A DNA stretch of 64,000 nt from Janthinobacterium tructae (GCF_006517255.1 NZ_CP041185.1:4464001-4528000), one strand, 5' to 3'. Numbered from the stretch's first letter, positions 25,324-34,806 are shown. Numbers and translations are program-made. Notes: generated by a model not told the origin, from the letters alone.

Positions 25324-27554
25324 AAAAACCATCCGTGAGCCCCCATACCTTCTCCTTGTCGCTGCGCCGCCTGTCGGCCGCCGCCTTGCTGTGCTGTTCC
25401 GTGGCCGGCATGCCGGCACCCGCCTGGGCCGCGCCCGGCGATGAAGCGGCGCTCAATTTCGTCGGCGCCGACATCGAGTCGGTGATCAAGGCCGTGGGCC
25501 ATTACACCAACATCAATTTCGTCATCGACCCGCGCGTCAAGGGCACGATCACGCTGGTGTCGGAAAAATCGATCAGCAAGACACAGGCCTTCGGGCTGCT
25601 GGCCTCCGCGCTGCGCCTGCAGGGCTATGCGGTGGTCTCCGGCGACGGCTACGCGAAAGTGGTGCCGGAAGCGGACGCCAAGCTGCAATCCGTGCCGACC
25701 CAGGTGGGCAACGGCGCCAGCCAGGTGAAGGGCGACCAGATCGCCACCCAGGTGTTTTACCTGAACTACGAATCGTCGGCCAACCTGCTGGCCGTGCTGC
25801 GCCCCCTGATTTCGCCGAACAACACGATCAACGCCAACCCGGGTAACAACTCGCTGGTGATCACCGATTACGCGGATAACCTCAAGCGCCTGGCGAAGAT
25901 CATCGCCGCGCTCGACGTGCCCGCCTCGACGGACCTGGACGTGATCCCCGTGCGCTATGCCATCGCGTCCGACCTGGCCTCGATGGTCAATAAACTGATG
26001 GAAGGCGGGAATGCGGGGGCCGCCGCAGGGGCTGACGCTGGCAAGGTCTCCGTGCTGGCCGACCCGCGCACCAATTCGCTGGTGCTGCGCGCGCCGTCGG
26101 CGGCGCGCGCCAACCTGGCCAAGTCGCTGATCTCGAAGCTGGATCAGCCCACCACGCAGCTGGGCAATGTACACGTGGTGTACCTCAAAAATGCGGACGC
26201 CACCAAGCTGGCGCAAACCCTGCGCTCGGTGGTGACGTCGGACGGCACGGCCGCCACGGCGCAGCAGGGCGTCGGCAACCAGAACACGAACAACCAGATC
26301 AGCCAGAACAACAGCGGCATGAACAGCACTGGCCTGGGCGGCAATACGCAAAGCGGCAGCACGGGCGGCGCTTCGCTGAACAACGCGCCGCAGCAGCTGT
26401 CGTCCGGCGGCGCGGCCGGTTTCATCCAGGCCGATGCGTCGACGAATACGCTGATTTTGACCTGCAACGAAGCCGTCTACCGTAACCTGCGCGCCGTGAT
26501 CGACCAGCTCGACGTGCGCCGCGCCCAGGTCTACATCGAGGCGCTGATCGTTGAAGTGACGTCGTCCAAGGCGTCCGAATTCGGCGTGCAGTGGCTGGGA
26601 CTGTCGGGTGACAGCACCAGCAATTACCGCGTGGGGGCGCTGCAGTCGTTCGCTTCGGGCACCAGCAACAACATCGCCTCCATCGCCACGGGCGGCGGCA
26701 AGGTTTTGCCGACGGGTGGCCTGACGGTCGGCATCTTCAAGCAGATCAACGGCGCGCTGGGCCTGGGCGCCGTGGCGCATGCGCTGGAGTCGGACGGCAA
26801 TGCGAATATCCTGTCGACGCCGAACCTGATCACCCTGGACAATGAACTGGCGACCATCAAGGTGGGCCAGAACGTGCCTATCCTGACGGGCCAGTACACC
26901 AGCACGGCCGGCACCAATACGAACCCGTTCCAGACCATCGACCGCAAGGAAGTGGGCCTGACCCTGAAGGTGCGCCCGCAGATTTCCGAGGGCGGCACGA
27001 TCAAGCTGGGTATCTATCACGAGACGTCGAGCGTGGACAAATCCACGTCGACGGCCGTCAGCGGCATCACCATCAACAACCGCGTGATCGAAAACAATGT
27101 GCTGGCTGACGATGGCCAGATCATCGTGCTGGGCGGCCTGATCGAGGACAGCACAGGCGACAACGCGGAAAAAGTGCGCGGCCTGGGCGACATTCCCCTG
27201 ATCGGCAACCTGTTCAAGTACCAGACGCGCGAGCGCAAGAAAACCAACCTGATGATCTTCCTGCGCCCGGTCATCGTGCGCAACAAGGAGCAGAGCGGCA
27301 GCCTGGCGGCCGACCGCTACGACTACATGCGCTCGGCCGAGACGGCCGCCGTGCCGGCCACGGGCAACCTGATGCTGAAAGACCTCGGTACGCCTGTGCT
27401 GCCGGCCCTGCAGGATGGCCAGCCGGTGGGCGGCAACATGGTGACGCGTCCCGTGCCGCCGGCGCCGACGCCGCCGCCAGGCGCGCCGGCCAACGCGGCC
27501 ACGCCGCCGCAGCCGCTGCTGCAGCAGTACCAGCAGCAACAGCCACAGAAGTGA
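25320..27554 (+). CDS. gspD: Type II secretion outer-membrane secretin GspD
   Basis: A 744-residue secretin with a signal peptide (cut after PAWA, about residue 38). The N0 domain follows (LNFVGADIESVIKAVGHYTNINFVIDPRVKG), then N1-N3 repeats with the VIPVRYA segment. An Asn/Gly/Gln/Ser-rich insert of about 60 residues interrupts N3 around 310-365. The C-terminal beta barrel contains VPILTGQY, EVGLTLKVRPQI and VLGGLIEDSTGDNAEKVRGLGDIPLIGNLFKY. A Pro/Gln-rich tail ends the protein. It forms the outer-membrane channel for folded exoproteins. Confidence 0.97.
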   Translation: MKKPSVSPHTFSLSLRRLSAAALLCCSVAGMPAPAWAAPGDEAALNFVGADIESVIKAVGHYTNINFVIDPRVKGTITLVSEKSISKTQAFGLLASALRLQGYAVVSGDGYAKVVPEADAKLQSVPTQVGNGASQVKGDQIATQVFYLNYESSANLLAVLRPLISPNNTINANPGNNSLVITDYADNLKRLAKIIAALDVPASTDLDVIPVRYAIASDLASMVNKLMEGGNAGAAAGADAGKVSVLADPRTNSLVLRAPSAARANLAKSLISKLDQPTTQLGNVHVVYLKNADATKLAQTLRSVVTSDGTAATAQQGVGNQNTNNQISQNNSGMNSTGLGGNTQSGSTGGASLNNAPQQLSSGGAAGFIQADASTNTLILTCNEAVYRNLRAVIDQLDVRRAQVYIEALIVEVTSSKASEFGVQWLGLSGDSTSNYRVGALQSFASGTSNNIASIATGGGKVLPTGGLTVGIFKQINGALGLGAVAHALESDGNANILSTPNLITLDNELATIKVGQNVPILTGQYTSTAGTNTNPFQTIDRKEVGLTLKVRPQISEGGTIKLGIYHETSSVDKSTSTAVSGITINNRVIENNVLADDGQIIVLGGLIEDSTGDNAEKVRGLGDIPLIGNLFKYQTRERKKTNLMIFLRPVIVRNKEQSGSLAADRYDYMRSAETAAVPATGNLMLKDLGTPVLPALQDGQPVGGNMVTRPVPPAPTPPPGAPANAATPPQPLLQQYQQQQPQK

Positions 27555-27564
27555 TGGGACAGCC

Positions 27565-28986
27565 ATGAGCAATCTGCTTCCCTACGCCTACGCGCGCGAT
27601 TTCGGCCTGCTGGCCCGGCCCGGCGCGGTCGATGGCGCCCCGGTCGACGTGCTGGTGGCCGCATCGACGGCGCCGGCGGCCATTGCCGAAGTGTCGCGCC
27701 GTTTCGGCCAGATTCAATTGACGGTGCTGCCGCGCGGCGAACTCGATGCGGCCATTGCCGGCGCCTACGCGGGCGGTGGCGGCGACGCCTCGCAGATGGC
27801 CGATGAATTCGACGCCGACCTCGATCTCACCAAGCTGTTGCAGGACGTGCCGGCCATCGAGGACTTGCTCGAATCGTCCGACGACGCGCCCGTCATCCGC
27901 ATGATCAACGCGCTGCTCACGCAGGCGCTGCGCGAAGGCGCGTCCGATATCCACATCGAGCCGTTCGAGCAGACCTCCGTCGTGCGCTTCCGCATCGATG
28001 GCAGCCTGCGCGACGTGGTGCGCCCGCGCAAAGCCATCCACGGTTCGCTCATTTCGCGCATCAAGATCATGGCGCAGCTCGACATCGCCGAAAAGCGCTT
28101 GCCGCAGGACGGCCGCATCACCCTGCGCGTGGGCGGCAAGCCCGTCGACGTGCGCGTCTCGACCCTGCCCACCGGGCATGGCGAACGGGCCGTATTGCGC
28201 CTGCTTGACAAGGAAGCGGGCCGCCTCGATCTGCAGCACCTGGGCATGAGCGCGCCCATGCTGAAACAGTTCGATGGCCTGATCACGCAGCCGCACGGCA
28301 TCGTGCTCGTCACCGGTCCCACCGGTTCGGGCAAGACGACGACCCTGTACGCGGCGCTGTCGATGCTCAACGCCACCACCACGAACATCCTGACGGTGGA
28401 AGACCCGATCGAGTACGACCTGGCCGGCGTGGGCCAGACGCAGGTCAATCCGCGCATCGACATGACCTTTGCCAAGGCGCTGCGGGCGATTTTGCGGCAA
28501 GATCCCGATGTGATCATGATCGGCGAGATCCGCGACCTGGAGACGGCGCAGATCGCGGTGCAGGCATCCTTGACGGGCCATCTGGTGCTGGCGACCCTGC
28601 ACACGAACGACGCCTCGGCGGCCGTCACGCGCTTGCTGGACATGGGCATCGAGCCGTTCCTGCTGTCGTCCTCCTTGCTCGGTGTGCTGGCGCAGCGGCT
28701 GGTGCGCAAATTGTGCGGCTCCTGCAAGACCTTCGATGGTCAGTACTGGCAGGCGGTCGGCTGCGAGCAGTGCGGCCAGACCGGCTACCAGGGCCGCGTG
28801 GGCGTGTACGAGCTGCTGCGCACGACGGAGCAGATTCGCGCACAGATCCACAACCGCGCCTCGGAAGCTGAGGTGCGCGCCGTCGCCCTGCAGGACGGCA
28901 TGACGAGCATGCGCGACGATGGCGAACGCTGGCTGCGCGACGGCACCACCACGCAGGCCGAGTTGCTGCGCGTGACCAAAGACTAG
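27565..28986 (+). CDS. gspE: Type II secretion ATPase GspE
   Basis: A 473-residue cytoplasmic motor ATPase. The N-terminal domain (about 1-90) binds GspL. The Walker A is GPTGSGKT (251-258), the Asp box TVEDPIEY, the Walker B RQDPDVIMIGEIRD and the His box LATLHTND. A compact four-Cys zinc site has Cys384, Cys387, Cys400 and Cys403 (CGSC, CEQC), with a shorter loop than in E. coli GspE. It lies 10 bases after gspD. Confidence 0.97.
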   Translation: MSNLLPYAYARDFGLLARPGAVDGAPVDVLVAASTAPAAIAEVSRRFGQIQLTVLPRGELDAAIAGAYAGGGGDASQMADEFDADLDLTKLLQDVPAIEDLLESSDDAPVIRMINALLTQALREGASDIHIEPFEQTSVVRFRIDGSLRDVVRPRKAIHGSLISRIKIMAQLDIAEKRLPQDGRITLRVGGKPVDVRVSTLPTGHGERAVLRLLDKEAGRLDLQHLGMSAPMLKQFDGLITQPHGIVLVTGPTGSGKTTTLYAALSMLNATTTNILTVEDPIEYDLAGVGQTQVNPRIDMTFAKALRAILRQDPDVIMIGEIRDLETAQIAVQASLTGHLVLATLHTNDASAAVTRLLDMGIEPFLLSSSLLGVLAQRLVRKLCGSCKTFDGQYWQAVGCEQCGQTGYQGRVGVYELLRTTEQIRAQIHNRASEAEVRAVALQDGMTSMRDDGERWLRDGTTTQAELLRVTKD

Positions 28987-28996
28987 GCCCGCCACC

Positions 28997-30217
28997 ATGC
29001 CCGCATTCCGTTATGAAGCCGTCGACGCTCAGGGCGCCACCCGCAAGGGCGTGCTCAATGCCGACAGTCCCCGTTCCGCGCGCGCCGAGCTGCGCGTGCA
29101 AGGCCTGGTGCCGCTGGCCGTCGAGCCGATCGCCGCCCAGGTCGACGCCGCCGGCGTCACCAAGCGGCGCGGCTTCGGCGAGCGCCTGTCCAGCACCGAG
29201 CTGGCCCTGTTTACGCGCCAGCTGGCCAGCCTGCTGGAAGCGGGCCTGCCGCTGGAGCAGGCGTTTTCCGCGCTGCTGGAACAGGCCGAGCGGCCGTATC
29301 TGCGCGACCTGATCGCCTCGATCCGTTCGGAAGTGATCGGCGGCGCCGCGTTTTCCGACGTGCTGGCGCGCCATCCGCGCGATTTCGCGGAAATCTACCG
29401 GGCGCTGGTGGCCTCGGGCGAGCAGATCGGCCATTTGTCGCGCGTGCTGTCGCGCCTGGCCGACTACATCGAGCGGCGCAATGCGCTGGTGCAGAAGGTC
29501 AAGCTGGCGTTTACCTATCCGGCCATCGTCACGGTGGTGGCGTTTTCCATCGTGATCTTCCTGCTTACCTACGTGGTGCCGCAGATCGTTTCCGTATTCG
29601 CCAACACCAAGCAGAAGCTGCCGCTGCTGACGGTGATCATGCTGGCGCTGTCGGACTTCGTGCGCCAGTACGGCATCGTCGTGGCGATTGCCCTCGTCGG
29701 CGCCTGGGTGGCCTGGCGCCGCGCGCTGCAGCAGCCGGCCTTGAAACGGCGCTGGCATACCTGGCTGCTGACGGCGCCCTTGTACGGCAAGTTCGAGCGC
29801 AGCCTGAATACGGCGCGTTTCGCCAGCACCCTGGCCATCACCACGGGCTCCGGCGTGCCGATCCTGCGCGCGCTCGACACCAGCCGCGATACCTTGACCA
29901 ATGTGGCGATGCAGGAACTGGTGGCAGAAGCCAGCGGCGCCGTGCGCGAGGGCGTCAGCCTGGCGCGCGCGCTGTCGGCGCAAAAGCATTTTCCGCCCAT
30001 GCTGATCCACATGATACGCGCGGGCGAAATCACGGGCGAGCTGCCGGCCATGCTGGAACGTGCCGCCAGTGCGCAGGAGCAGGACCTGGAACGCCGCACG
30101 CTGACCATCGCGGGCCTGCTGGAACCGGCCCTGATCCTGGCCATGGGCGTGGTGGTGCTGCTGATCGTGCTGGCCGTGCTGATGCCGATTATCGAAATCA
30201 ATCAGCTCGTCAGATAA
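28997..30217 (+). CDS. gspF: Type II secretion platform protein GspF
   Basis: A 406-residue inner-membrane protein beginning MPAFRYEAVDAQGATRKGVL, the family N-terminus. Two homologous T2SSF domains lie at about 70-190 (FTRQLASLLEAGLPLEQAFSALLEQ) and 272-395 (FASTLAITTGSGVPILRALDTS), with membrane helices near 170, 225 and 380. It is the platform around which the pseudopilus is assembled. Confidence 0.97.
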   Translation: MPAFRYEAVDAQGATRKGVLNADSPRSARAELRVQGLVPLAVEPIAAQVDAAGVTKRRGFGERLSSTELALFTRQLASLLEAGLPLEQAFSALLEQAERPYLRDLIASIRSEVIGGAAFSDVLARHPRDFAEIYRALVASGEQIGHLSRVLSRLADYIERRNALVQKVKLAFTYPAIVTVVAFSIVIFLLTYVVPQIVSVFANTKQKLPLLTVIMLALSDFVRQYGIVVAIALVGAWVAWRRALQQPALKRRWHTWLLTAPLYGKFERSLNTARFASTLAITTGSGVPILRALDTSRDTLTNVAMQELVAEASGAVREGVSLARALSAQKHFPPMLIHMIRAGEITGELPAMLERAASAQEQDLERRTLTIAGLLEPALILAMGVVVLLIVLAVLMPIIEINQLVR

Positions 30218-30233
30218 GAAACTCAAGGAAGCC

Positions 30234-30794
30234 ATGAAGCGTTTGCCTCAATTTACAAGTTTGCTCGCCGTCGTGGCGCTGTCCGTGTCGCTGGCCTACT
30301 GGGCCATGCAGCTGCTCAAGGCGCCGCAGCGCCCCATCAATCCACCCGCCGTACCGGTGGTGCAGGATGCCAGCGTGGAGGCGGGCGCTTCGCTGTTTGG
30401 CGGCCAGGTCAGCGTGGCCACGGCCAGCAACTACCAGCTCAAGGGCGTGGTAGCGGCCGGCAATGGCCGTGGCAGCGTGGCCATCATCGCGACTGACGGC
30501 AAGCCGTCCGTGGCCTTGCCGGAAGGCGCCGAGGTGGAGCCCGGCGTGACGGTGCTGGAAGTGCATGCGCGCCATGTGCTGCTGCGCGATGGCGGCGTGA
30601 GCAAGCGCATCGACCTGGTGGCCGACGACAAGGCGCTGGCCTTGCCGGGGCAAGTGTCAGCCAGCCCGGCGCCTGCCCCTGCGCCGGCAACGAATCTGGT
30701 GCCGCCGCCGCTGCCGATGGAGCAGCAGCGTCCGGCGACCATGATGCCGGCGCCGCCGCAGGTGGGCAGCACCGGCACGCCGCCGTCAAATTGA
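30234..30794 (+). CDS. gspC: Type II secretion inner-membrane protein GspC (short, no PDZ)
   Basis: A 186-residue bitopic protein. It has a membrane helix at about 9-26, then the homology-region domain (about 55-130: VATASNYQLKGVVAAGNGRGSVAIIATDGKPSVALPEGAEV) that contacts GspD N0, and a Pro/Ala-rich tail. There is no C-terminal PDZ or coiled coil, so it is a short GspC. It closes the operon; no clear terminator follows. Confidence 0.9.
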   Translation: MKRLPQFTSLLAVVALSVSLAYWAMQLLKAPQRPINPPAVPVVQDASVEAGASLFGGQVSVATASNYQLKGVVAAGNGRGSVAIIATDGKPSVALPEGAEVEPGVTVLEVHARHVLLRDGGVSKRIDLVADDKALALPGQVSASPAPAPAPATNLVPPPLPMEQQRPATMMPAPPQVGSTGTPPSN

Positions 30795-30864
30795 GCTGAT
30801 TTTCGGAATCACCCCATTACCACCATGCTGATGGCGACGTGCCGCCATCGCGACAGGAGTCCTC

Positions 30865-33126
30865 ATGTTTTCGATTCGTGCCGTCCTGGCAGCAGGCTGC
30901 GTGGCGGCGCTGTGCGCCTTGCCGCAAGCCGGCGCCGCCGCTGATGTTCCCGCCGCCACCGTTGCCTCCGCTCCCGCGCTGGTCGCGCCTGCGTCCGTAG
31001 CGGCGCGCCCGCGCATTGCACTGGTGCTGTCGGGCGGCGGCGCGCGTGGTCTCGCGCATATCGGCGTATTGAAAGTGCTGCAGGAGCTGCATGTGCCGAT
31101 CGACATGGTGGTGGGCACCAGCATGGGTGGCGTGGTGGGCGGCGCGTATGCGGCCGGCGCTTCCGTGGCGGACCTGGAAAAGATGGCGCGCGAGACCAAT
31201 TGGGCGCGCGTGGTGGCCGACCGGCCACCGCGCGACGAACTGGCGTTCCGCCGCCGCGAGGAAGATTTATTGCTGCCGTCGCGCATCGAGTTTGGCATCA
31301 GCCGCAACGGCATCTCCACGCCGCCGGCCGCGGCCAGCAATGCGGCGCTGGAAATGGCGCTGAACCGCCTGCTGCCGGCCGGCATGCGCGACCGCCCCGC
31401 CAGCCAGCTGCCCTTGCCCTTCCGTTCGGTGGCGTCGGACCTGGTCAATGGCGAGCTGGTGGAACTGGTCGACACGCCGCTGTTCCTGTCGATGCGCGCC
31501 TCGCTGGCCGTGCCTGGCGTGTTTGCCCCCGTGCGCGTGAATAACCGCCTGGTAGTGGACGGGGGCCTGGTGCGCAACCTGCCCGTCGACATGGCGCGCG
31601 CCATGGGTGCCGACATCATCATCGCTGTCAACGTGGGCACGCCGCTGGCGCCGGAAAAAGACCTGGGCAGCGCCATCGGCGTGGCGCAGCAGATGCTGCA
31701 GATTCTCACGGAGCAGAACGTGCAGCGCTCGCTCAAGGAATTGCGTCCGCAGGATATCCTGGTGGCGCCGGATCTGACGGGCGTCAGCTTCCTCGATTTC
31801 GAAAACTATGCGCGCGCCATGCGCGCCGGCGAACAGGCGGCGCAGGCGCTGGCCGCCCGCCTGGCACCGCTGGCCCTGCCGCCGGAACAGTATGCGGCGC
31901 GCGAGCAGCTGCGCCTGGCGGCGCCGGCCTTGCTGGACGTGGCCCTGCCGCTCACGCGCCTGGCTGTGGAGAGCGAAGGCGACATCAATCCGCGCATCCT
32001 GCAGGCGCAATCGGGCCTGGTGGAAGGGCAGGCCGTCAGCCAGGAGGATGTACTCAAGGCGGCGGCCAGGCTGTATGGCCGGGGCGACGTGGCGCGCGTG
32101 GAGACGGACGTGGTCGATGCCGGCGACCAGCGCACGGTCAGCGTCAAGGCGGTCGAAGCGCCATGGGCCAGCAACCGCCTGCGCGTGGGCCTGGAGCTGT
32201 CCAGCGATTTCAGAGACAGCAACAGCTTCGCGCTGAAGCTGCTGCACGTGCGTTCGAATCTGAACAGCTGGGGTGGCGAATTGCGCAGCATGGCGCAGAT
32301 CGGCAATGCGCGCGGCTATGGTGTGCAGTTCTGGCAGCCGCTGGGCGCAGGCAACCCGTGGTACATCGCGCCGCAGCTGCAATACACCTCGTCGGCGATG
32401 GATGTCTTCGACCAGGGCCGGCGCAGCGCGCGCGTGGCGTATAGCGGCCAGACGGCGGCGCTGGTGCTGGGACGCGAGTTCGGTACCTGGGGCGATTTGC
32501 AGTTCGGTGTCACGCGCACGGAGATCAAGGGCAAGCTGGCGATACCGGCCGATCCCACGCAGCCTGAGTCGCGTGGGCTGGGCACCACCCAGTTTGTCGA
32601 GTTCCGCGTCGATACGCTCGATTCGCCGGGCTTCCCCACGCGCGGCGCGCTGCTCGATGCGACCTGGACGCGCGCCTCGACCACGGGTTCGGGCGAGGCG
32701 GCGCTGGGCCGCTCTTCGCTGACGGCATTGAAGGCTTTCGGTTACGGCAACTGGGCCGGCCACGTGTATGGCGAATGGGCGCGCGCGCAGCGCGGCGAGG
32801 CACCACTCAGCCTGGGCGGCTTCCTGCGCCTGTCCGGCACGGATTCTCAATCGGTGAGCGGGCGCAGCATCGCCCTGGCGCGCGTGGTGATGGCGCGCCG
32901 CATCGCTTCCCTGCCCAGTACTCTCGGCGGCGCCGTGCGGGCCGGCTTTTCGCTGGAAATGGGCGGCGGCTTTGACCAGAACGAGCGCTGGAAATCCAGC
33001 AAGTTCACGCAGGCCAGCAGCGCCTTCATCTCCGTCGATACGCGTTTCGGCCCCGTGTACGTGGCCTCGGGCGCATCGAAGGGCGGCGAGAGCACCTTCT
33101 ATCTGTTCCTGGGACCCGTTTGGTAG
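30865..33126 (+). CDS. Patatin-like phospholipase with C-terminal outer-membrane barrel (type Vd autotransporter)
   Basis: A 753-residue protein. A signal peptide (about 1-26) is followed by a patatin domain (about 48-330). It has the oxyanion motif GGGARG (57-62), nucleophile Ser86 in GTSMG and Asp232 in VDGGLVRNLP, forming the Ser-Asp dyad of lipid acyl hydrolases. A POTRA-like segment (about 345-415) and a barrel domain (about 420-753) ending VYVASGASKGGESTFYLFLGPVW follow. This is the PlpD layout, in which the lipase is carried to the surface by its own Omp85-type barrel. The final 28 bases overlap a convergent regulator gene. Confidence 0.93.
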   Translation: MFSIRAVLAAGCVAALCALPQAGAAADVPAATVASAPALVAPASVAARPRIALVLSGGGARGLAHIGVLKVLQELHVPIDMVVGTSMGGVVGGAYAAGASVADLEKMARETNWARVVADRPPRDELAFRRREEDLLLPSRIEFGISRNGISTPPAAASNAALEMALNRLLPAGMRDRPASQLPLPFRSVASDLVNGELVELVDTPLFLSMRASLAVPGVFAPVRVNNRLVVDGGLVRNLPVDMARAMGADIIIAVNVGTPLAPEKDLGSAIGVAQQMLQILTEQNVQRSLKELRPQDILVAPDLTGVSFLDFENYARAMRAGEQAAQALAARLAPLALPPEQYAAREQLRLAAPALLDVALPLTRLAVESEGDINPRILQAQSGLVEGQAVSQEDVLKAAARLYGRGDVARVETDVVDAGDQRTVSVKAVEAPWASNRLRVGLELSSDFRDSNSFALKLLHVRSNLNSWGGELRSMAQIGNARGYGVQFWQPLGAGNPWYIAPQLQYTSSAMDVFDQGRRSARVAYSGQTAALVLGREFGTWGDLQFGVTRTEIKGKLAIPADPTQPESRGLGTTQFVEFRVDTLDSPGFPTRGALLDATWTRASTTGSGEAALGRSSLTALKAFGYGNWAGHVYGEWARAQRGEAPLSLGGFLRLSGTDSQSVSGRSIALARVVMARRIASLPSTLGGAVRAGFSLEMGGGFDQNERWKSSKFTQASSAFISVDTRFGPVYVASGASKGGESTFYLFLGPVW

Positions 33127-33872
33127 CCGGCGGCGGCCGTGCTGCGGCGCAGAGCCGTGAAGGCGGCAAATTCCCATGAGCGAAACCCCAGCAGCAGGGT
33201 AAAGCCATCGCGCTCGGCGGGCGCGAGGCGGCGGTCGTTCTGGTGCAGCCGCGCCAGTTCCTCGGCCAGCTGGCGGATCTTTTGCACCAGTTCCTGCGCG
33301 CTCGACAGCGACAGGCGCGCCGGGATGCACATCAGGGTTTCGCCGGCACCGTCAAAATGCCCGCTGAAATAATCGGCTACCACATGTTCGCGGAAGTACT
33401 GCTGCACCGGGCCGTCGGCCAGCCAGTGGAAGGCGTTCGAGACGCGCAGGCTGTAGCGGTTCAGCGGCTTGAGTTCGATCAATCCCAGCCGGTCCAGTTC
33501 GGCCAGGCAGACTATGCACTCGGCCTGCGTCAGCGCATACGTTTCCACCACCTGCTCCAGGCTCCAGTGGCCGAGGCAGCAGATCGCCACCAGCAGCAGG
33601 CGCGGATGCGCCACCAGCGACTTTTCCTGCACCAGGGTGAGCGTGTCGGCATGCGGCGTGATGTCGGCCGCGCCGCGCAGCACGTCTTCCATGGCGATGC
33701 CCGAGGCCTTGCAGATCAGGGCCAGGCGCGAGAGCGACATGTCGTGCTGGCCAAACATGCGCTTGACGCTCGATTCGCTCATGGCGATGCGCTCGGCCAA
33801 TACCTTGTACGTGATGCCGGCGGCGCGCAATTGGGTGCGCAGCACGCGCAAAACCAGTTCAGGTGAACTCAC
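33099..33872 (-). CDS. XRE-type helix-turn-helix transcriptional regulator
   Basis: A 257-residue protein with a GTG start at 33872 behind AAGGATATCTC; the frame is open further upstream, but the ribosome site decides. The N-terminal Cro/C1-type HTH (about 4-60) has TYKVLAERIAMSESSVKRMFGQHDMSLSRLALICKASGI. The C-terminal part (about 70-250) is helical and may bind a ligand or dimerise (LLLVAICCLGHWSLEQVVETYALTQAECIVCLAELDRLGLI recalls a winged helix). It is divergent from the small barrel gene at 34041 and converges on the patatin gene. Confidence 0.88.
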   Translation of the reverse strand: MSSPELVLRVLRTQLRAAGITYKVLAERIAMSESSVKRMFGQHDMSLSRLALICKASGIAMEDVLRGAADITPHADTLTLVQEKSLVAHPRLLLVAICCLGHWSLEQVVETYALTQAECIVCLAELDRLGLIELKPLNRYSLRVSNAFHWLADGPVQQYFREHVVADYFSGHFDGAGETLMCIPARLSLSSAQELVQKIRQLAEELARLHQNDRRLAPAERDGFTLLLGFRSWEFAAFTALRRSTAAAGYQTGPRNR

Positions 33873-34040
33873 GAGATATCCTTTTTTACAAGTTTGGTGG
33901 CGGATGACGGTACCGAATGTAGCCCTTAATGACACTTTGCACAAGATGATAGTACTTTTCGGCAAAAGCGATGACACTCCCGCTTGTGGCTCGCGCAGCG
34001 CGCTACAACCAGGCAATCCATCCACTTGTAGAGGTTATCC

Positions 34041-34655
34041 ATGTTCCCATCTTTCCGTTTCCCCGCAGCGCTGCTGGCGCTGGCCAGCATCGCTCCCCTG
34101 CATGCCGCCGCTGCCGAGCCTGCACCAGGTCCTTTCTACGCGGGCGCCAGCTATGGCTTTCGCGCCAATAGCGGCCTCGATTGCGTGTCAGGACAAGCCG
34201 ATTGCGACAAAAGCAGCAAGCGCAGCGGCAAGGCCTACCTGGGTTACAGTTTCGACGCGCTGCCGTTTCAGGGCGGCGTGGCCCTGCCTTCGGTTGAGCT
34301 GGTGGGGTATCTGGGGGGAGAGGTCAAGTCCGGCTTCGACACGGGCGCCGGCAAGCGCGCCGGCCGCGGCAAGTTCACGGGCCTCGGCATGCAAGGCGTG
34401 CTCGCCTACCAGTTCGATGCCTTCAGCCTGAGCGGACGCGCCGGTGCCGCCTATACGCAGGGCAAGGTCGATTATCTGGGCGGCGGTTCGGACAAGAAGG
34501 ACAAGATCGGCTTGATCTATGGCGTCGGCGCGGCGTATGCGCTGAACCAGAACTGGTCGCTGCACCTCGATTGGGACCGCGTGCCCGTCAAGTACAACAG
34601 CAGGCAAACGACCAAGGTCGACATGTTTTCACTGGGCGCGTCCTACCGCTTCTAA
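34041..34655 (+). CDS. Small outer-membrane beta-barrel protein
   Basis: A 204-residue protein with a signal peptide (cut after HAAAAE or nearby, about residue 25) and alternating strands typical of an eight-stranded OmpA/OmpX-like barrel: FYAGASYGFRAN, GKAYLGYSF, ELVGYLGGEV, GLGMQGVLAYQF, LSGRAGAAYTQGKV, LIYGVGAAYALN, LHLDWDRVPVKY and MFSLGASYRF with terminal Phe. Two Cys in an early loop (LDCVSGQADC) could form a disulfide. Function unknown. It is divergently placed from the XRE regulator. Confidence 0.88.
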   Translation: MFPSFRFPAALLALASIAPLHAAAAEPAPGPFYAGASYGFRANSGLDCVSGQADCDKSSKRSGKAYLGYSFDALPFQGGVALPSVELVGYLGGEVKSGFDTGAGKRAGRGKFTGLGMQGVLAYQFDAFSLSGRAGAAYTQGKVDYLGGGSDKKDKIGLIYGVGAAYALNQNWSLHLDWDRVPVKYNSRQTTKVDMFSLGASYRF

Positions 34656-34806
34656 GGGGGGCGTTCAGCAGACGATGGCCTGATGGCGGACGCCCTATAG
34701 AAGGGGTGTCCGCGGGCGGCCTGAAATGTCCATAGCGGCGTTGCACGGCCTCGCCGTACTACTCATACTGTCTTCGTCCATGCGCCTTGCCATGGACATT
34801 TCCAGA

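Noticed and set aside
25089..27572. A very long open frame (827 codons) on the minus strand
   Set aside because: It lies opposite gspD, which has a complete secretin architecture. The translation is Arg/His/Gln-rich with no domain, as expected for antisense of GC-rich coding DNA.
31267..33330. A 687-codon minus-strand frame
   Set aside because: Antisense to the patatin autotransporter and out of frame with the real regulator gene at 33099-33872.
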